Assembly: GCA_009702045.1 (NCBI GenBank) | Contig: WLIV01000024.1 | Location: 1-54,701, forward strand | Length of the DNA stretch: 54,701 nucleotides | Direction: 5' to 3' | Origin: Actinomycetota bacterium | GTDB taxonomy: Bacteria; Actinomycetota; Acidimicrobiia; Acidimicrobiales; Ilumatobacteraceae | In this document: positions 18,802-28,330 of the stretch, piece after piece | How the letters are laid out: every line of letters starts with the position of its first letter | Position numbering within the stretch: the first letter of the stretch is position 1 | Notes under the pieces: model-generated | What the model was told of the DNA's origin: nothing | The model's input: the letters and a program-made list of their open reading frames with translations, nothing else | Databases searched by the model: none | Position numbers and translations under genes: made by a program

Positions 18802-19905
18802 TCATACGGGGCGGCGTTCGATGCGCGTCGACAGACCGCACACGATCTCGTAGGCGATCGTGTCGAGTCGCGCCGCCCAGTCCGCGGCGGTGATGGTGTG
18901 GGCACCTTGGGTGCCGATGAGCACTGCCTCATCACCCACGGCCACGGCATCGTCACCGCAATCGAGCATCAACTGATCCATCGTCACCACCCCGACGATC
19001 GGGCGGTGACGGCCGCCCAGCAACACGGTGCCCTCGACAGAATGCAGTCGCCGAGGGACCCCGTCGGCATAGCCGATCGGCAGTGTGGCCACTGTGGAGT
19101 CACGAAGGAATGTGTGCCGCAGACCATAGGAGATGGACTCGCCGGCGGCGACCCGCTTCACATAGCTGACACGCGCCTTCAAGGACAACGCTGGCTGCAG
19201 CGAGCGGCAGAGATGGTCGACGCCGGCACCGGGCGAGATGCCATAGATCGCGATACCGGCACGCACCATGCCGTAACGCGCCCGCGGGTGAGCCAATGCT
19301 CCTGACGAGTTGGCCGCGTGGACCAACGGCGGGTGGTAGCCGGCAGTGCGCAGCACTGCCAACGCCTCGTCGAAGCGATCAAGTTGCAGAGTGGTGAACG
19401 GGTTGGCGGGCTCGTCGGCCACTGCGAGGTGAGTGAACACACCGGCCAAACTGGTGGCGGGTGAGGCCTGGATGGCGGCGGCAACTTCCAGCGCCAGCGA
19501 CACGGACGCGCCGACACGCCGCATCCCAGTGTCGACCTTGAGATGCACCGGGTGGGCGACACCGCCAGCGACGGCGATCGCCTCGACACCCTCACGCGTG
19601 TAGACGGTGAGCTGCAACCCGGCGGCGAGCGCCGTCGCCGTCTGAGCGGACGGCTGTTCGCTGAGCACCAGGATCGGGGCATCGACTCCCGCGGCACGCA
19701 GCGTCACACCCTCCTGGACGAGCGCCACGCACAGACCGTGCGCACCTCCTGCCAGCGCAGCCCGAGCCGCCAGCACCGAGCCGTGGCCGTAGCCATCGGC
19801 CTTCACGACGGCCCACATCTGCGCTGGAGCGACAACGCTCGCGAGTTCACGCACGTTGTGCTCGATGGCCGACGCCGACACCTCGGCCCACGCCCACCTG
19901 CTCAT
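18802..19905 (-). CDS. alr: Alanine racemase
   Basis: This 367-residue PLP enzyme makes D-alanine for peptidoglycan. PLP is held by Lys35 in AVVKADGYGHG, and the second catalytic base is the Tyr in SISYGLRHTF; GYADGVPR and the late VTMDQLMLD block are also present. The start is ATG 19905, in a 4-bp ATGA overlap with the nnr stop. The position between nnr and tsaE is conserved in Actinomycetota. Confidence 0.96.
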   Translation of the reverse strand: MSRWAWAEVSASAIEHNVRELASVVAPAQMWAVVKADGYGHGSVLAARAALAGGAHGLCVALVQEGVTLRAAGVDAPILVLSEQPSAQTATALAAGLQLTVYTREGVEAIAVAGGVAHPVHLKVDTGMRRVGASVSLALEVAAAIQASPATSLAGVFTHLAVADEPANPFTTLQLDRFDEALAVLRTAGYHPPLVHAANSSGALAHPRARYGMVRAGIAIYGISPGAGVDHLCRSLQPALSLKARVSYVKRVAAGESISYGLRHTFLRDSTVATLPIGYADGVPRRLHSVEGTVLLGGRHRPIVGVVTMDQLMLDCGDDAVAVGDEAVLIGTQGAHTITAADWAARLDTIAYEIVCGLSTRIERRPV

Positions 19906-21266
19906 GCCAGCGCTGCCAACACCAGCGGCAGATGGTCGGCGATATCGCCCGCCACCATCCCCCGTTCTGCGGCAAGTGCCGCAGCACTTCCGTGCAACCA
20001 TGCGCCTGCGGCAGCGGCCTCGAACGCCGGCACACCGGCTGCGAGGAGCGCACCGATGATGCCAGCGAGCACATCGCCCGTACCAGCGGTCGCCAGTCGG
20101 GCATCACCCGCGGTGCTCACCAACACATCACCGTCAGGATCGGCCACCACCGTCGCGGGACCTTTCAGCAGCACGACGCAACGGGTCTGCTCGGCCAAAC
20201 GCCGGGCGGCCATCAACCGATCGGCGATCGGCGCCGACCCGTATAGGAGCGCGTACTCACCATCGTGCGGGGTGAGTACCGTCGGCGCGGTGCGCGTTCG
20301 CAGCAACGCTGCCGCACCCTGCGCGTTCCACGCCATCGCGAACAGCCCGTCGCCGTCGATCACGGTGGGCACCGGCGCCTCGACCGCCACCCGGCGCACC
20401 TGGGAACAGTGGTCGTCGCCGCGGCCGAGACCAGGACCGAGTACCAGCGCGTGGAACCGATCGAGCGACTCAAGTACCTCTGTGGCCCACTCGCCACCGA
20501 GTAACGGTCGTTGCACCACTTCCACCGGAGCGTTCGGGGCCATCGTGCCCGGCGATGAAAGGTGCACCATCCCGGCGCCGGCCCGCATCGCCGCACCGGC
20601 AGCGAGGCACGCTGCACCGGTCATCCCCGGGCTACCGGCCACCACCCGCAGGGCCGCACGCCACTTGTGGGCGGTGGCCGTGCGCACCGGCACCCATGCG
20701 GCGACGTCGGATGACTCGATCAGCCATGCCCGACAGTGCTGATCGACACCATCACCGAGGCCGATGTCGGCGAGCTCCACTTCGCCCGCGAGTTCACTAC
20801 CCGGCGGCAACAACAGCCCCGGCTTCAACGCCGCGAACGTCACCGTGCGCGTCGCCGCCAGGACGTCGCCAGCAGTTTCACCGCTCACTGCGTTCACACC
20901 GCTCGGCACATCGACAGCAAGGACTGGAGTGTCGCCAACGTCGGGCGGGGCCCAGGTACCCCGGAAGCCGGTGCCGTAGGCAGCGTCGATGACGAGGTGC
21001 GCTGCGCTCAACACGGGCGGGCACGCGGCAGCATCGTGCACGTACACCTTCACACCCCTGGCGGCCAGCAGGCGAGCGGCCACTCTGCCGTCGGCGCCGT
21101 TGTTGCCCTTGCCAGCAATCACGTGCACGGTGCGACCGTACGTGCCGCCCATCATGCGGATCGCGGCGCGAGCGACGGCTGAACCCGCACGGTCGATGAG
21201 CATGTCGACAGAGTCGGAGGCGTCGTCGACGACGCGCATCTCCTCGGGAGTCACGATCGGAAGCAC
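19902..21266 (-). CDS. nnr: Bifunctional NAD(P)H-hydrate epimerase / ADP-dependent dehydratase
   Basis: A 454-residue repair enzyme for hydrated NAD(P)H. The N-terminal YjeF-type epimerase domain (about 1-205) includes VIAGKGNNGADGRVAAR and LAVDVPSGV. The C-terminal ribokinase-like dehydratase domain includes HKWRAALRVVAGSPGMTGA, TPHDGEYALL and the anion-hole ATAGTGDVLAGIIG. The start is GTG 21266. The order acpS-nnr-alr-tsaE suggests one transcript with a 44-bp gap after acpS. Confidence 0.95.
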   Translation of the reverse strand: MLPIVTPEEMRVVDDASDSVDMLIDRAGSAVARAAIRMMGGTYGRTVHVIAGKGNNGADGRVAARLLAARGVKVYVHDAAACPPVLSAAHLVIDAAYGTGFRGTWAPPDVGDTPVLAVDVPSGVNAVSGETAGDVLAATRTVTFAALKPGLLLPPGSELAGEVELADIGLGDGVDQHCRAWLIESSDVAAWVPVRTATAHKWRAALRVVAGSPGMTGAACLAAGAAMRAGAGMVHLSSPGTMAPNAPVEVVQRPLLGGEWATEVLESLDRFHALVLGPGLGRGDDHCSQVRRVAVEAPVPTVIDGDGLFAMAWNAQGAAALLRTRTAPTVLTPHDGEYALLYGSAPIADRLMAARRLAEQTRCVVLLKGPATVVADPDGDVLVSTAGDARLATAGTGDVLAGIIGALLAAGVPAFEAAAAGAWLHGSAAALAAERGMVAGDIADHLPLVLAALA

Positions 21267-21310
21267 GGTGGGAGCCTACGCCCGCCGCCACCACCGCATA
21301 CTCGGCCGGA

Positions 21311-21682
21311 TCACTCGGCGATGACGTAGGCGATGGCGATGAGGTCGGAGTGGGTGATGGTGAGGTGCCACGAGGTAATGCCCCGGTTCACCGCCAGTTC
21401 GAGTGCCCGACCGGTGACCTGCAGGGAAGGTACGCCGCTGTCGGCACGTTCGACCCATACCTCGTGGAACCCGAACGCTCCCAGTCCGAGGCCCATCGCC
21501 TTCATCACCGCTTCACGCGCCGCGAACCGAGCCGCGAGCGACGGCACAGGATCGATCTTCGGCGCCACGTAGTCCAGTTCGATCTGTGTGAACAGGCGCT
21601 CGCGCATCGTCGGCGTACGCGCGAGCGACGTGCGGAACCGCTCGATGTCGACGGCATCGACGCCGATGCCCCTGATGCTCAC
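21311..21682 (-). CDS. acpS: Holo-[acyl-carrier-protein] synthase
   Basis: A 123-residue phosphopantetheinyl transferase of the AcpS group that activates acyl carrier protein. It has the Mg-binding start GIGVDAVDIERF and the second signature FAAREAVMKAMG, followed by WHLTITHS near the end. The start is GTG 21682, overlapping the stop of the GlmS-like gene (GTGA). Confidence 0.95.
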   Translation of the reverse strand: MSIRGIGVDAVDIERFRTSLARTPTMRERLFTQIELDYVAPKIDPVPSLAARFAAREAVMKAMGLGLGAFGFHEVWVERADSGVPSLQVTGRALELAVNRGITSWHLTITHSDLIAIAYVIAE

Positions 21683-24600
21683 TCTCCGCGCCGCCAGTGA
21701 TCAGCGGATTCGGAGATCGGCAGGATCAGCAGATCGACCACGGACAGTTCGGCCAACAGATCGTCGCGGAATGCGCCCTCGGTCTCCGTCACCCAGTCGA
21801 CGAGGCGGTCGTAACGACGGTCGTACCCCTGCAGCACGCTGCGCACCGCGGCAATCGGCAGGAGATCGTGGAAGCGCACATGCAGCAACGTGATCCCTGT
21901 GCAAAGACCGCTCTTGACCTCCGGCACCATGATCACGGTGCGTCCGTCGCTGCGGCCGCGAGCCACCAGCACTCCCCGCTCACTCGCGACCCGACGCTTC
22001 GTGCCGCGCAGCTGTGAGTTGCGTTCGACTCTGCTGGGCACATCTCGCGACATGCCGCCTCGGTCGACGATCGAGATCGTTGCGCCGTGCGCCGGGTCGC
22101 CTTCGATGGCGTAACGGGTGAAGCCCACCACCGATTCCACGGCTGGGTCGAGATCGGCCAGCACCTTGAGCGTGGTGTAGCTGAGGCGATCGCGACCGGC
22201 GCCAGCGGCGAGCACCTGTTGCACGAGTTGGCGGTCGAGCACGCCCTCATCGCTTCGGCTGATGCCGACGGTGACGGTCTTGGCCTGATGCTTGATTGCG
22301 TCGACGGGCCGGGTGAGCTCCTCGATGGCTCGCGTGAGCGCCGCCGTCAGGTCGTCGATGAGGCTGCCAGGCGTGGCGATCTTGCCGGTGGTGTGCTGGT
22401 ACTGCTCGAGCGGCGACTCGCTGGCCAAATCGCGCAACAGACCGACGAGGCGCACCGCCGTTGATGCCTCGAGGTGGCCGTCGTAGGTGGCAAGACGCAG
22501 ACCTTCGTAGAACTTCTCGGCGTGTACACCGATGTTCGAGCGCACCGTGCGCAGCACGTCGTCACCACCCTCGTGGGCGGCGAGCGCGTGGTCGATGACC
22601 TCGCGCGCCTCGCGCAGCGGACGGGCGGAGGCATCGATGGCCAGCGCAGCCTCGTAGCCGAACAAGTGGCCGACCATCGCCGACAGCACGAAGGCCAGCG
22701 CCGGATCCACCGACGGAACGGTGAGCACGGCAGCAGCAGCCGCGAAGCGCCCGTCGCCCTCGGTGGCCACCACGATCGGGGTGGCCTTGTGTGCCTTGTA
22801 GATGGCGACTTCCTTGGCCACATCGTCGGCAGTGCCACCCACCAGTCCAGCCGCGCACACCAGGATGAGTGGCTCGCTGGACAGATCGATGTGCTTCTTG
22901 TCCTCGGTGACGTCGCAGGCGATCGACTTGTAACACAGCTCACTGAGCTTGATCCGTACCTCTTCGGCGGCAACGACGTTGGGGCCGCTGCCGACGATCG
23001 CCCAGTAGCGCTTCGGTGGCGCGAAACGGCGCGCTGCCTCGGCAATGGCGGGTCGGGTGGCGATCACCGCGGACATCGCTTCGGGAAGTGCGCGGAGCGA
23101 CCGCAGGATGTCGCTGCGCCGCTGAGCGGTGCCCTTACCGGCGGCCTCAGCGATGGCGCAGGCCAGCAGCACGCCCGCCGCTACCTGCGCATAGAACGCC
23201 TTGGTGCTGGCCACACTCATCTCCACGTCGCGGCCGTCGCTGGTGTACATCACACCGTCGGCCTTGTCGGTGAGGTCGCTGTTGCGGCGATTGACGATGG
23301 CCAACACGAGGGCGCCGCGACCACGGGCGAGATCCACTGTCCGGTTCGTGTCGGTGGTGGTGCCACTCTGACTGACAGCGACGATGAGCGTGTCGCTCAT
23401 GTCGAGGCGCAGGTGGAACCCGGACAATTCGGTGGCGGTGATGTCGTCGATGTCGAGTTGTTCATCGGTGAGCACATCGAGCACGGCGGCCATGCTTCGG
23501 CCGGCGACGGCCGCCGTACCTTGACCGATGATCCGCACCTTGGTGATGGTGCCATCGGCCAACCGCTGCGCTATCGCTGCAGGAAGCGAACGCTCGCCCA
23601 CGTCGGCACGCAGACCGCGCTCCGTGTCGACGATCTTGGCGCGCAGCGTCTTGCGGAAGCTGTTCGGCGCCTCGCAGATCTCCTTCAACAGGAAGTGTGG
23701 GGCATCGCCACGATCGATGTCGCGAGTGGTGACCTGAGCGGTGACGAGTTCACTCGCCGACAGCGGGAGGTCGGTGCCGTCGTAGGCCATGCGGCGGATG
23801 CCCTCGAGTGACCCCGCCTTGGCGCCATCGATCACGAAGACCTGACCGCGGCTACCCGATGGCGACGCCGTTTCGCCGTCGACGCGCAGGAATTGGGCGG
23901 TTTCTTCCACCACGCCGTAGGGCTCGCTGGCGACGATGAACATGTCGTCGCCGATGCCGAGGTACAGCGCCTGGCCACTGCCGCGCAGCGCGAGGAACAC
24001 CTGCTCGGGTGCATCGCCCGATGCGGCAGCGATGGCGACGCTGCCCTCGAACTCGGCGACGGTGCGCCGGAACGCTTCGGCCAGGTCGGTTCGTACGCCG
24101 TTTCCGCCGTCACGAGCGTGCAGCGCCATCACCGCGGGGATGACCTTCGCGTCGGTGGTGATCGGGCCGGCGATGCGCAGCGAGTGGTTGACCTTGATGT
24201 CGGCGTGGTTGTCGACGTCGCCGTTCAACACTGCCACCGTGTAGCACTGATCGTGCTGACTCGAGCCCGTGAGTTCCGTCTGCTCACCGTTCACCGGGTG
24301 GCAGTTCGGTTCACTGATGATGCCGACACTCGCCCACCGTGTGTGGCCCAGCACCGACACTCTCGCCGCGGGACTGGTGAGTGCGAGACGCAGCAGCGCG
24401 TCGCCGTTCACCGCCGCACGCAGTGCCTTCACGTTGTCACCAAGTTCACCGATCTCAGCGGCTGCCTTGTAGACGAACCCGAGGCGATCGCCAGCGACGC
24501 GCACTGAACCGCTCTGGAACAATGGATCGCGGTTGCGCTGCGCCACCAGCGCGGCCAGCGATGGGTCGGTCAGGTTGAGGCCGTGGCCCCACACCAGGAC

Positions 24601-25092
24601 ATGGATACCGGCGCTGTCGCGGCCGCGCACTTCCATGCGGTCGATCGCCGAGAGTGCCTGTTGGATGGCCAGGTATCCGGCAACAGCCGACTCGGCAGCA
24701 TCGCGACCGGCAAGGTTGGCCACTGCATCGGCCGTGCGCAGACGGTCTTTGCGAACGGCCCACACACCATCGCGTGCAGCGAGCAGCTCTGCGTTGATGT
24801 CCTCGATCTCGTCGGCCGACAACGTGGCCGCGTCGAGCGAACGTTCGAGATCGGCGATGCGCCCGTCGAGTTGATCGAGTCGGGCACCGATACCTGCAAT
24901 CAGCTCACTTCGACCGATGAGGGCCAACATGCCCGGGACGCCGTGGAGTAACCGATCGACCTCACCGACCAGTGGAACGGCATCGGCCAGCGTTGGCGCT
25001 GCGACGGCCCGATCGAGCAGCGCCAGCAACTCTCCGGGAGCGGGCGCGGGACGGACCGCTGGACGGGAAACTATGGCCACGATGCCGCACAT
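21679..25092 (-). CDS. Giant GlmS-like glutamine--fructose-6-phosphate aminotransferase, 1137 aa
   Basis: The product is nearly twice the usual ~610 residues of GlmS. Cys2 after the start Met (MCGIVAIV) is the amidotransferase nucleophile, but the next conserved motif, GRDSAGI (157-163), comes after ~145 extra residues that look helical or coiled-coil. GHTRWA (249-254) and NGDVDNH (290-296) complete the glutaminase. The first SIS domain has SQSGT (574-578) and VASTKAF (627-633), and a divergent second SIS domain spans about 685-820. AKTVTVG near 937 resembles the C-terminal AKSVTVE of ordinary GlmS, but about 200 more residues follow. It sits between acpS and glmM, supporting a role in glucosamine-6-phosphate synthesis. 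Start ATG 25092 is fixed by the need for Cys at position 2. Confidence 0.85.
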   Translation of the reverse strand: MCGIVAIVSRPAVRPAPAPGELLALLDRAVAAPTLADAVPLVGEVDRLLHGVPGMLALIGRSELIAGIGARLDQLDGRIADLERSLDAATLSADEIEDINAELLAARDGVWAVRKDRLRTADAVANLAGRDAAESAVAGYLAIQQALSAIDRMEVRGRDSAGIHVLVWGHGLNLTDPSLAALVAQRNRDPLFQSGSVRVAGDRLGFVYKAAAEIGELGDNVKALRAAVNGDALLRLALTSPAARVSVLGHTRWASVGIISEPNCHPVNGEQTELTGSSQHDQCYTVAVLNGDVDNHADIKVNHSLRIAGPITTDAKVIPAVMALHARDGGNGVRTDLAEAFRRTVAEFEGSVAIAAASGDAPEQVFLALRGSGQALYLGIGDDMFIVASEPYGVVEETAQFLRVDGETASPSGSRGQVFVIDGAKAGSLEGIRRMAYDGTDLPLSASELVTAQVTTRDIDRGDAPHFLLKEICEAPNSFRKTLRAKIVDTERGLRADVGERSLPAAIAQRLADGTITKVRIIGQGTAAVAGRSMAAVLDVLTDEQLDIDDITATELSGFHLRLDMSDTLIVAVSQSGTTTDTNRTVDLARGRGALVLAIVNRRNSDLTDKADGVMYTSDGRDVEMSVASTKAFYAQVAAGVLLACAIAEAAGKGTAQRRSDILRSLRALPEAMSAVIATRPAIAEAARRFAPPKRYWAIVGSGPNVVAAEEVRIKLSELCYKSIACDVTEDKKHIDLSSEPLILVCAAGLVGGTADDVAKEVAIYKAHKATPIVVATEGDGRFAAAAAVLTVPSVDPALAFVLSAMVGHLFGYEAALAIDASARPLREAREVIDHALAAHEGGDDVLRTVRSNIGVHAEKFYEGLRLATYDGHLEASTAVRLVGLLRDLASESPLEQYQHTTGKIATPGSLIDDLTAALTRAIEELTRPVDAIKHQAKTVTVGISRSDEGVLDRQLVQQVLAAGAGRDRLSYTTLKVLADLDPAVESVVGFTRYAIEGDPAHGATISIVDRGGMSRDVPSRVERNSQLRGTKRRVASERGVLVARGRSDGRTVIMVPEVKSGLCTGITLLHVRFHDLLPIAAVRSVLQGYDRRYDRLVDWVTETEGAFRDDLLAELSVVDLLILPISESADHWRRGE

Positions 25093-25153
25093 GACGAACA
25101 GGTTACCGAGGTGACCGGCAGCCGGTGGTGAGGGCAACAGGTCGCGGGGCCGG

Positions 25154-26467
25154 TCAGCCGAAGCGGCTGAGCACGGTCGCGGCAAGATCATCGGCGACGG
25201 TGCGAGCCAACTCGTCGGTCGCGGCCTCCACCATTACTCGGATGAGCGGCTCGGTTCCACTGGCCCGCACCAGGATGCGCCCGTCGCCTTTGAGACGCTG
25301 CTCGGCTGCGGCGATCTCGGCACCCAGTTCTGCGGCCACGTCCGGGTGCCGCTGTGCCACCTTCACGTTCACCAACACCTGCGGGTAACTGGTCATCACC
25401 TCGGCGGCCAGGGCGGCCAGCGAGCGGTGATGGCCGTGCACGAACTGCGCCAGACGCAGACCGGCCAACAGTCCGTCGCCGGTGGTGGCCAGGTCGCGGT
25501 AGATGATGTGGCCACTCTGTTCGCCGCCCACGCTGAACCCGCCAGCGTCGAGCGCCTCGAGCACGTACCGGTCGCCCACCGCGGTGGTGACGACCTCGAT
25601 TCCCGCGGCGGCCATCGCCTTGTGGAAGCCGATGTTGCTCATCACCGTCACCACCACGGTGTTGTGGTGCAGGCGACCCTCCTCACGCAACAAGAGCGCC
25701 GCGAGCGCAATTAGCCGGTCGCCATCGACGACACAGCCGAGGTGATCGACCGCGATGACCCGATCGCCATCACCGTCGAAGGCGAGGCCGATCGACGCTC
25801 CTGCCGACAGCACCGCAGCCGACAGTGACTCGGTGTGGGTGGCGCCACAGAGGTCGTTGATGTTGCGACCGTTGGGCTGATCGTGGATGACGCTGACGTC
25901 GGCGCCCAACGCACGGAACGCTGCCGGGGCAACCTGCGTCATCGCCCCATTGGCGCAGTCGAGCACGATCGACAGACCGTCGAGGCGCACCGTGAGGCCT
26001 AGCAAATGCTGCAGGTACCTGTCGGTTTCGTTCGAATGAGCAGCCACCACATCGTGACCATCGACAAACACGCCGATGTGCGCCGGGTCGAGCACCGCTT
26101 CGATGGCACGCTCGACAGCATCGGGGAGCTTCGTGCCGCCCGAAGCGAGGATCTTCACACCGTTGTCACGCCATGGGTTGTGCGAGGCCGTGATCATCGC
26201 CGCGGGGCATCCGTGCTGCTCGGCCAACCACGCAAGCATCGGTGTGGGGACTACACCGAGGGACACTGGCTGGGCGCCACCCGCCGCCAAACCGGCCACG
26301 AGTGCTGCCTCCAGTGCCGCACCGGACTCGCGGGTGTCGCGTCCGATCAGCCAGGCACCACCTCCGAGCACCTGGGCGGCAGCCCTTCCGAGCGCAGCCA
26401 CGTAGTCGGTGGTGAGGATCGTCAATGCCTCGGCGCGCACGCCGTCGGTCCCGAACTTCAACGACAT
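25154..26467 (-). CDS. glmM: Phosphoglucosamine mutase
   Basis: A 437-residue enzyme interconverting glucosamine-6-phosphate and glucosamine-1-phosphate for UDP-GlcNAc synthesis. The phosphoserine loop is ITASHNPWRDNG, the metal loop is FDGDGDRVI, the sugar-binding loop is GGEQSGHI, and the phosphate-binding RASGTEPLIRVM lies near the C-terminus. ATG 26467 is chosen because AGGAGG sits five bases before it; the in-frame GTG at 26473 overlaps that site. It is followed 61 bp later by the GlmS-like gene. Confidence 0.96.
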   Translation of the reverse strand: MSLKFGTDGVRAEALTILTTDYVAALGRAAAQVLGGGAWLIGRDTRESGAALEAALVAGLAAGGAQPVSLGVVPTPMLAWLAEQHGCPAAMITASHNPWRDNGVKILASGGTKLPDAVERAIEAVLDPAHIGVFVDGHDVVAAHSNETDRYLQHLLGLTVRLDGLSIVLDCANGAMTQVAPAAFRALGADVSVIHDQPNGRNINDLCGATHTESLSAAVLSAGASIGLAFDGDGDRVIAVDHLGCVVDGDRLIALAALLLREEGRLHHNTVVVTVMSNIGFHKAMAAAGIEVVTTAVGDRYVLEALDAGGFSVGGEQSGHIIYRDLATTGDGLLAGLRLAQFVHGHHRSLAALAAEVMTSYPQVLVNVKVAQRHPDVAAELGAEIAAAEQRLKGDGRILVRASGTEPLIRVMVEAATDELARTVADDLAATVLSRFG

Positions 26468-26492
26468 GCCCACCTCCTGGTCGAAAACGGCG

Positions 26493-26526
26493 ACGGCGCC
26501 CCGGGCCGAGGGCCGCGGGGCGCCGT
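26493..26526 (-). terminator. Terminator hairpin after rpsI
   Basis: Perfect 10-bp arms ACGGCGCCCC (26493-26502) and GGGGCGCCGT (26517-26526) with an inner GGCC pairing. On the minus strand it is followed by CGCCGTTTTCG. It separates rplM-rpsI from glmM. Confidence 0.7.
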
Positions 26527-26537
26527 ACGCAACAACA

Positions 26538-26933
26538 TCAGCGCTTGGTGTACTGCTTGGCCTTACGGGCCTTGACGAGACCGTACTTCTTGCTCTCCTT
26601 GCGACGCGGGTCGCGGGTGAGCAGGCCGGCCTTCTTCAGGGCCGGGCGGGTCTCGGGGTCGAGTTCGATCATCGAGCGGGCGATGGCCATGCGCAGGGCA
26701 CCGGCCTGACCGCTGATACCGCCACCGTGCATGGTGGCGTCGACGTCGTAGGTCTCTTCCAGGTTGAGCACGCGGAGCGCCTCAGTGACCGTCATGCGCT
26801 GCATGGCGGTGGGGAAGTACTGATCGAAGGCTTTGCCGTTGATCGTGTGGATGCCGGTGCCGGGACGGAGGCGGGCGCGAGCCACAGCTTCCTTACGACG
26901 GCCGGTGGTCTGGGTGAGCGGCTTAGTGGCCAT
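26538..26933 (-). CDS. rpsI: 30S ribosomal protein S9
   Basis: 131 residues. It has the family block TTGRRKEAVARARLRPG near the N-terminus, GGGISGQAGALRMAIAR in the middle, and the basic C-terminal tail ending KQYTKR, which reaches the P-site tRNA. It follows rplM by 24 bp, the usual S9-L13 pair. Confidence 0.98.
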   Translation of the reverse strand: MATKPLTQTTGRRKEAVARARLRPGTGIHTINGKAFDQYFPTAMQRMTVTEALRVLNLEETYDVDATMHGGGISGQAGALRMAIARSMIELDPETRPALKKAGLLTRDPRRKESKKYGLVKARKAKQYTKR

Positions 26934-26957
26934 GATGTGCTTCTACCTTCCAGCGCT

Positions 26958-27404
26958 TCAGCGGGCCTTGGCCGCGGCGAGTTCGAGGGCGACGGGGTTC
27001 TGTGCGCCATGCGGGTGCTCGGCACCGGCGTAGACCTTCAGCTTCTTGATCTGCTGACGGCCGAGCGGGCCGTGCGGCAACATGCCGCGGATGCTGCGGC
27101 GGATGGCCTCGGCAGCATCGCGATTGAGCAGGTTGGCGTAGGTCTCGGACTTGATACCGCCGGGGTAACCCGTGTGGCGGTACACGCCCTTGAGGGCTGC
27201 CTTGTTCTTCGTCAACACGATCTTCGACGCGTTGATGATCACGACGTGATCACCCGTGTCAATGTGCGGGGCAAACGTCGGCTTGTGCTTGCCGCGGAGC
27301 ACACGAGCAGCCTCGGTGCACAGACGGCCGAGCACGAGACCTTCGGCGTCGATCACGTGCCATGCACGGACGATCTCGCTGGCCTTCGGGCTGTAGGTAG
27401 TCAT
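26958..27404 (-). CDS. rplM: 50S ribosomal protein L13
   Basis: 148 residues with the L13 signatures [39 protein letters not shown] and [19 protein letters not shown]. It is the first gene of the rplM-rpsI pair; the 144-bp upstream space to truA should hold the promoter. Confidence 0.98.
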   Translation of the reverse strand: MTTYSPKASEIVRAWHVIDAEGLVLGRLCTEAARVLRGKHKPTFAPHIDTGDHVVIINASKIVLTKNKAALKGVYRHTGYPGGIKSETYANLLNRDAAEAIRRSIRGMLPHGPLGRQQIKKLKVYAGAEHPHGAQNPVALELAAAKAR

Positions 27405-27548
27405 CTCATTCGTCCTTCACACGCGAATACGCCGGACAACCGACCGGCCGCGGATGCGGGCGGTGACTGCTGCCAGGGAACCGTGAAATGATACGGGGCA
27501 TCACCGGGAAATCGGCATACGACGCGGCGAAGTTCGCGAAACTCCCGT

Positions 27549-28325
27549 TCACGACGTCGGATATCCGACTTCCCACAGCACCAGACCATGTGGTGGCGCC
27601 ACTTGACCCGCTCCATGGCGATTCTGCTGCAGAAGGATGCCGCGCATATCACCAGCATGCAGTTTGCCCGTCCCGACCTCCACGAGCGTACCCACGATCG
27701 AGCGCACCATCTGGTGGCAGAACGCCGTCGCGCGGATTTCGAAGCGCAACAACCCGGGCACATCGCCGGGCACCTCGCGCCACTGGGCACTGATCACCCG
27801 GCGAGTCATGATCGGCTCGCGCACTCCCTCAGAGACCGCCGGTCGACGACAGAACGAGGAGAAGTCGTGTTCGCCGATCAGCGGATCGCACGCCAGGTTC
27901 ATCGCCCACAACCGCAGCGGCTCGTGCACGTGCCAGGCCGTACGGGCCACGAACGGGTTGGACGTCGGCCCGTTGATGATGTGGTAGCGGTATTGGCGGT
28001 ACGTGGCAGCGAAACGAGCATGGAATTTGGGGTCGTCGCACCACTGCAGATCGCGGACAGCGATCGACGGTCCGCACATCTTGTTCAGTCGGCGCTGCAA
28101 CGACGTGAGGTCCATCCGCGGCGGAAGATCGAGGCTGACGACCTGACCCCACCCGTGCACACCAGTGTCGGTGCGACCGGCGCCCACGGGGTCGACCGGA
28201 CCCCGAGCCACCTTCTCCAGAGCGACGCGCAGTTCGCCCATGACCGTGCGGGCGTTCGTCTGCTCGGCGAAGCCGTGGAAATCGGTGCCGTCGTAGGCAA
28301 CGGTGAGTCGTGCTCGGCGGGCCAC
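27549..28325 (-). CDS. truA: tRNA pseudouridine synthase A
   Basis: A 258-residue enzyme that forms pseudouridine at positions 38-40 of the tRNA anticodon arm. Catalytic Asp53 is in GAGRTDTGVHGWGQ, with YDGTDFHGFAEQ at the N-terminus and FCHQMVRSIVGTLVEVG near the C-terminus. The start is GTG 28325, five bases after the PBP4 gene stop. The rplQ-truA neighbourhood of mycobacteria is here split by dacB and the phosphate genes. Confidence 0.95.
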   Translation of the reverse strand: MARRARLTVAYDGTDFHGFAEQTNARTVMGELRVALEKVARGPVDPVGAGRTDTGVHGWGQVVSLDLPPRMDLTSLQRRLNKMCGPSIAVRDLQWCDDPKFHARFAATYRQYRYHIINGPTSNPFVARTAWHVHEPLRLWAMNLACDPLIGEHDFSSFCRRPAVSEGVREPIMTRRVISAQWREVPGDVPGLLRFEIRATAFCHQMVRSIVGTLVEVGTGKLHAGDMRGILLQQNRHGAGQVAPPHGLVLWEVGYPTS

Positions 28326-28330
28326 AGATG

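Noticed and set aside
24900-25160. A glmS ribozyme before the GlmS-like gene
   Set aside because: The 61-base gap between glmM and this gene is too short for the ribozyme, and nothing resembling its conserved core is visible.
27405-27548. A defined promoter or leader for rplM
   Set aside because: TATCAT on the minus strand (27493-27488) could be a -10, but no matching -35 was found, so I did not list it as a feature.
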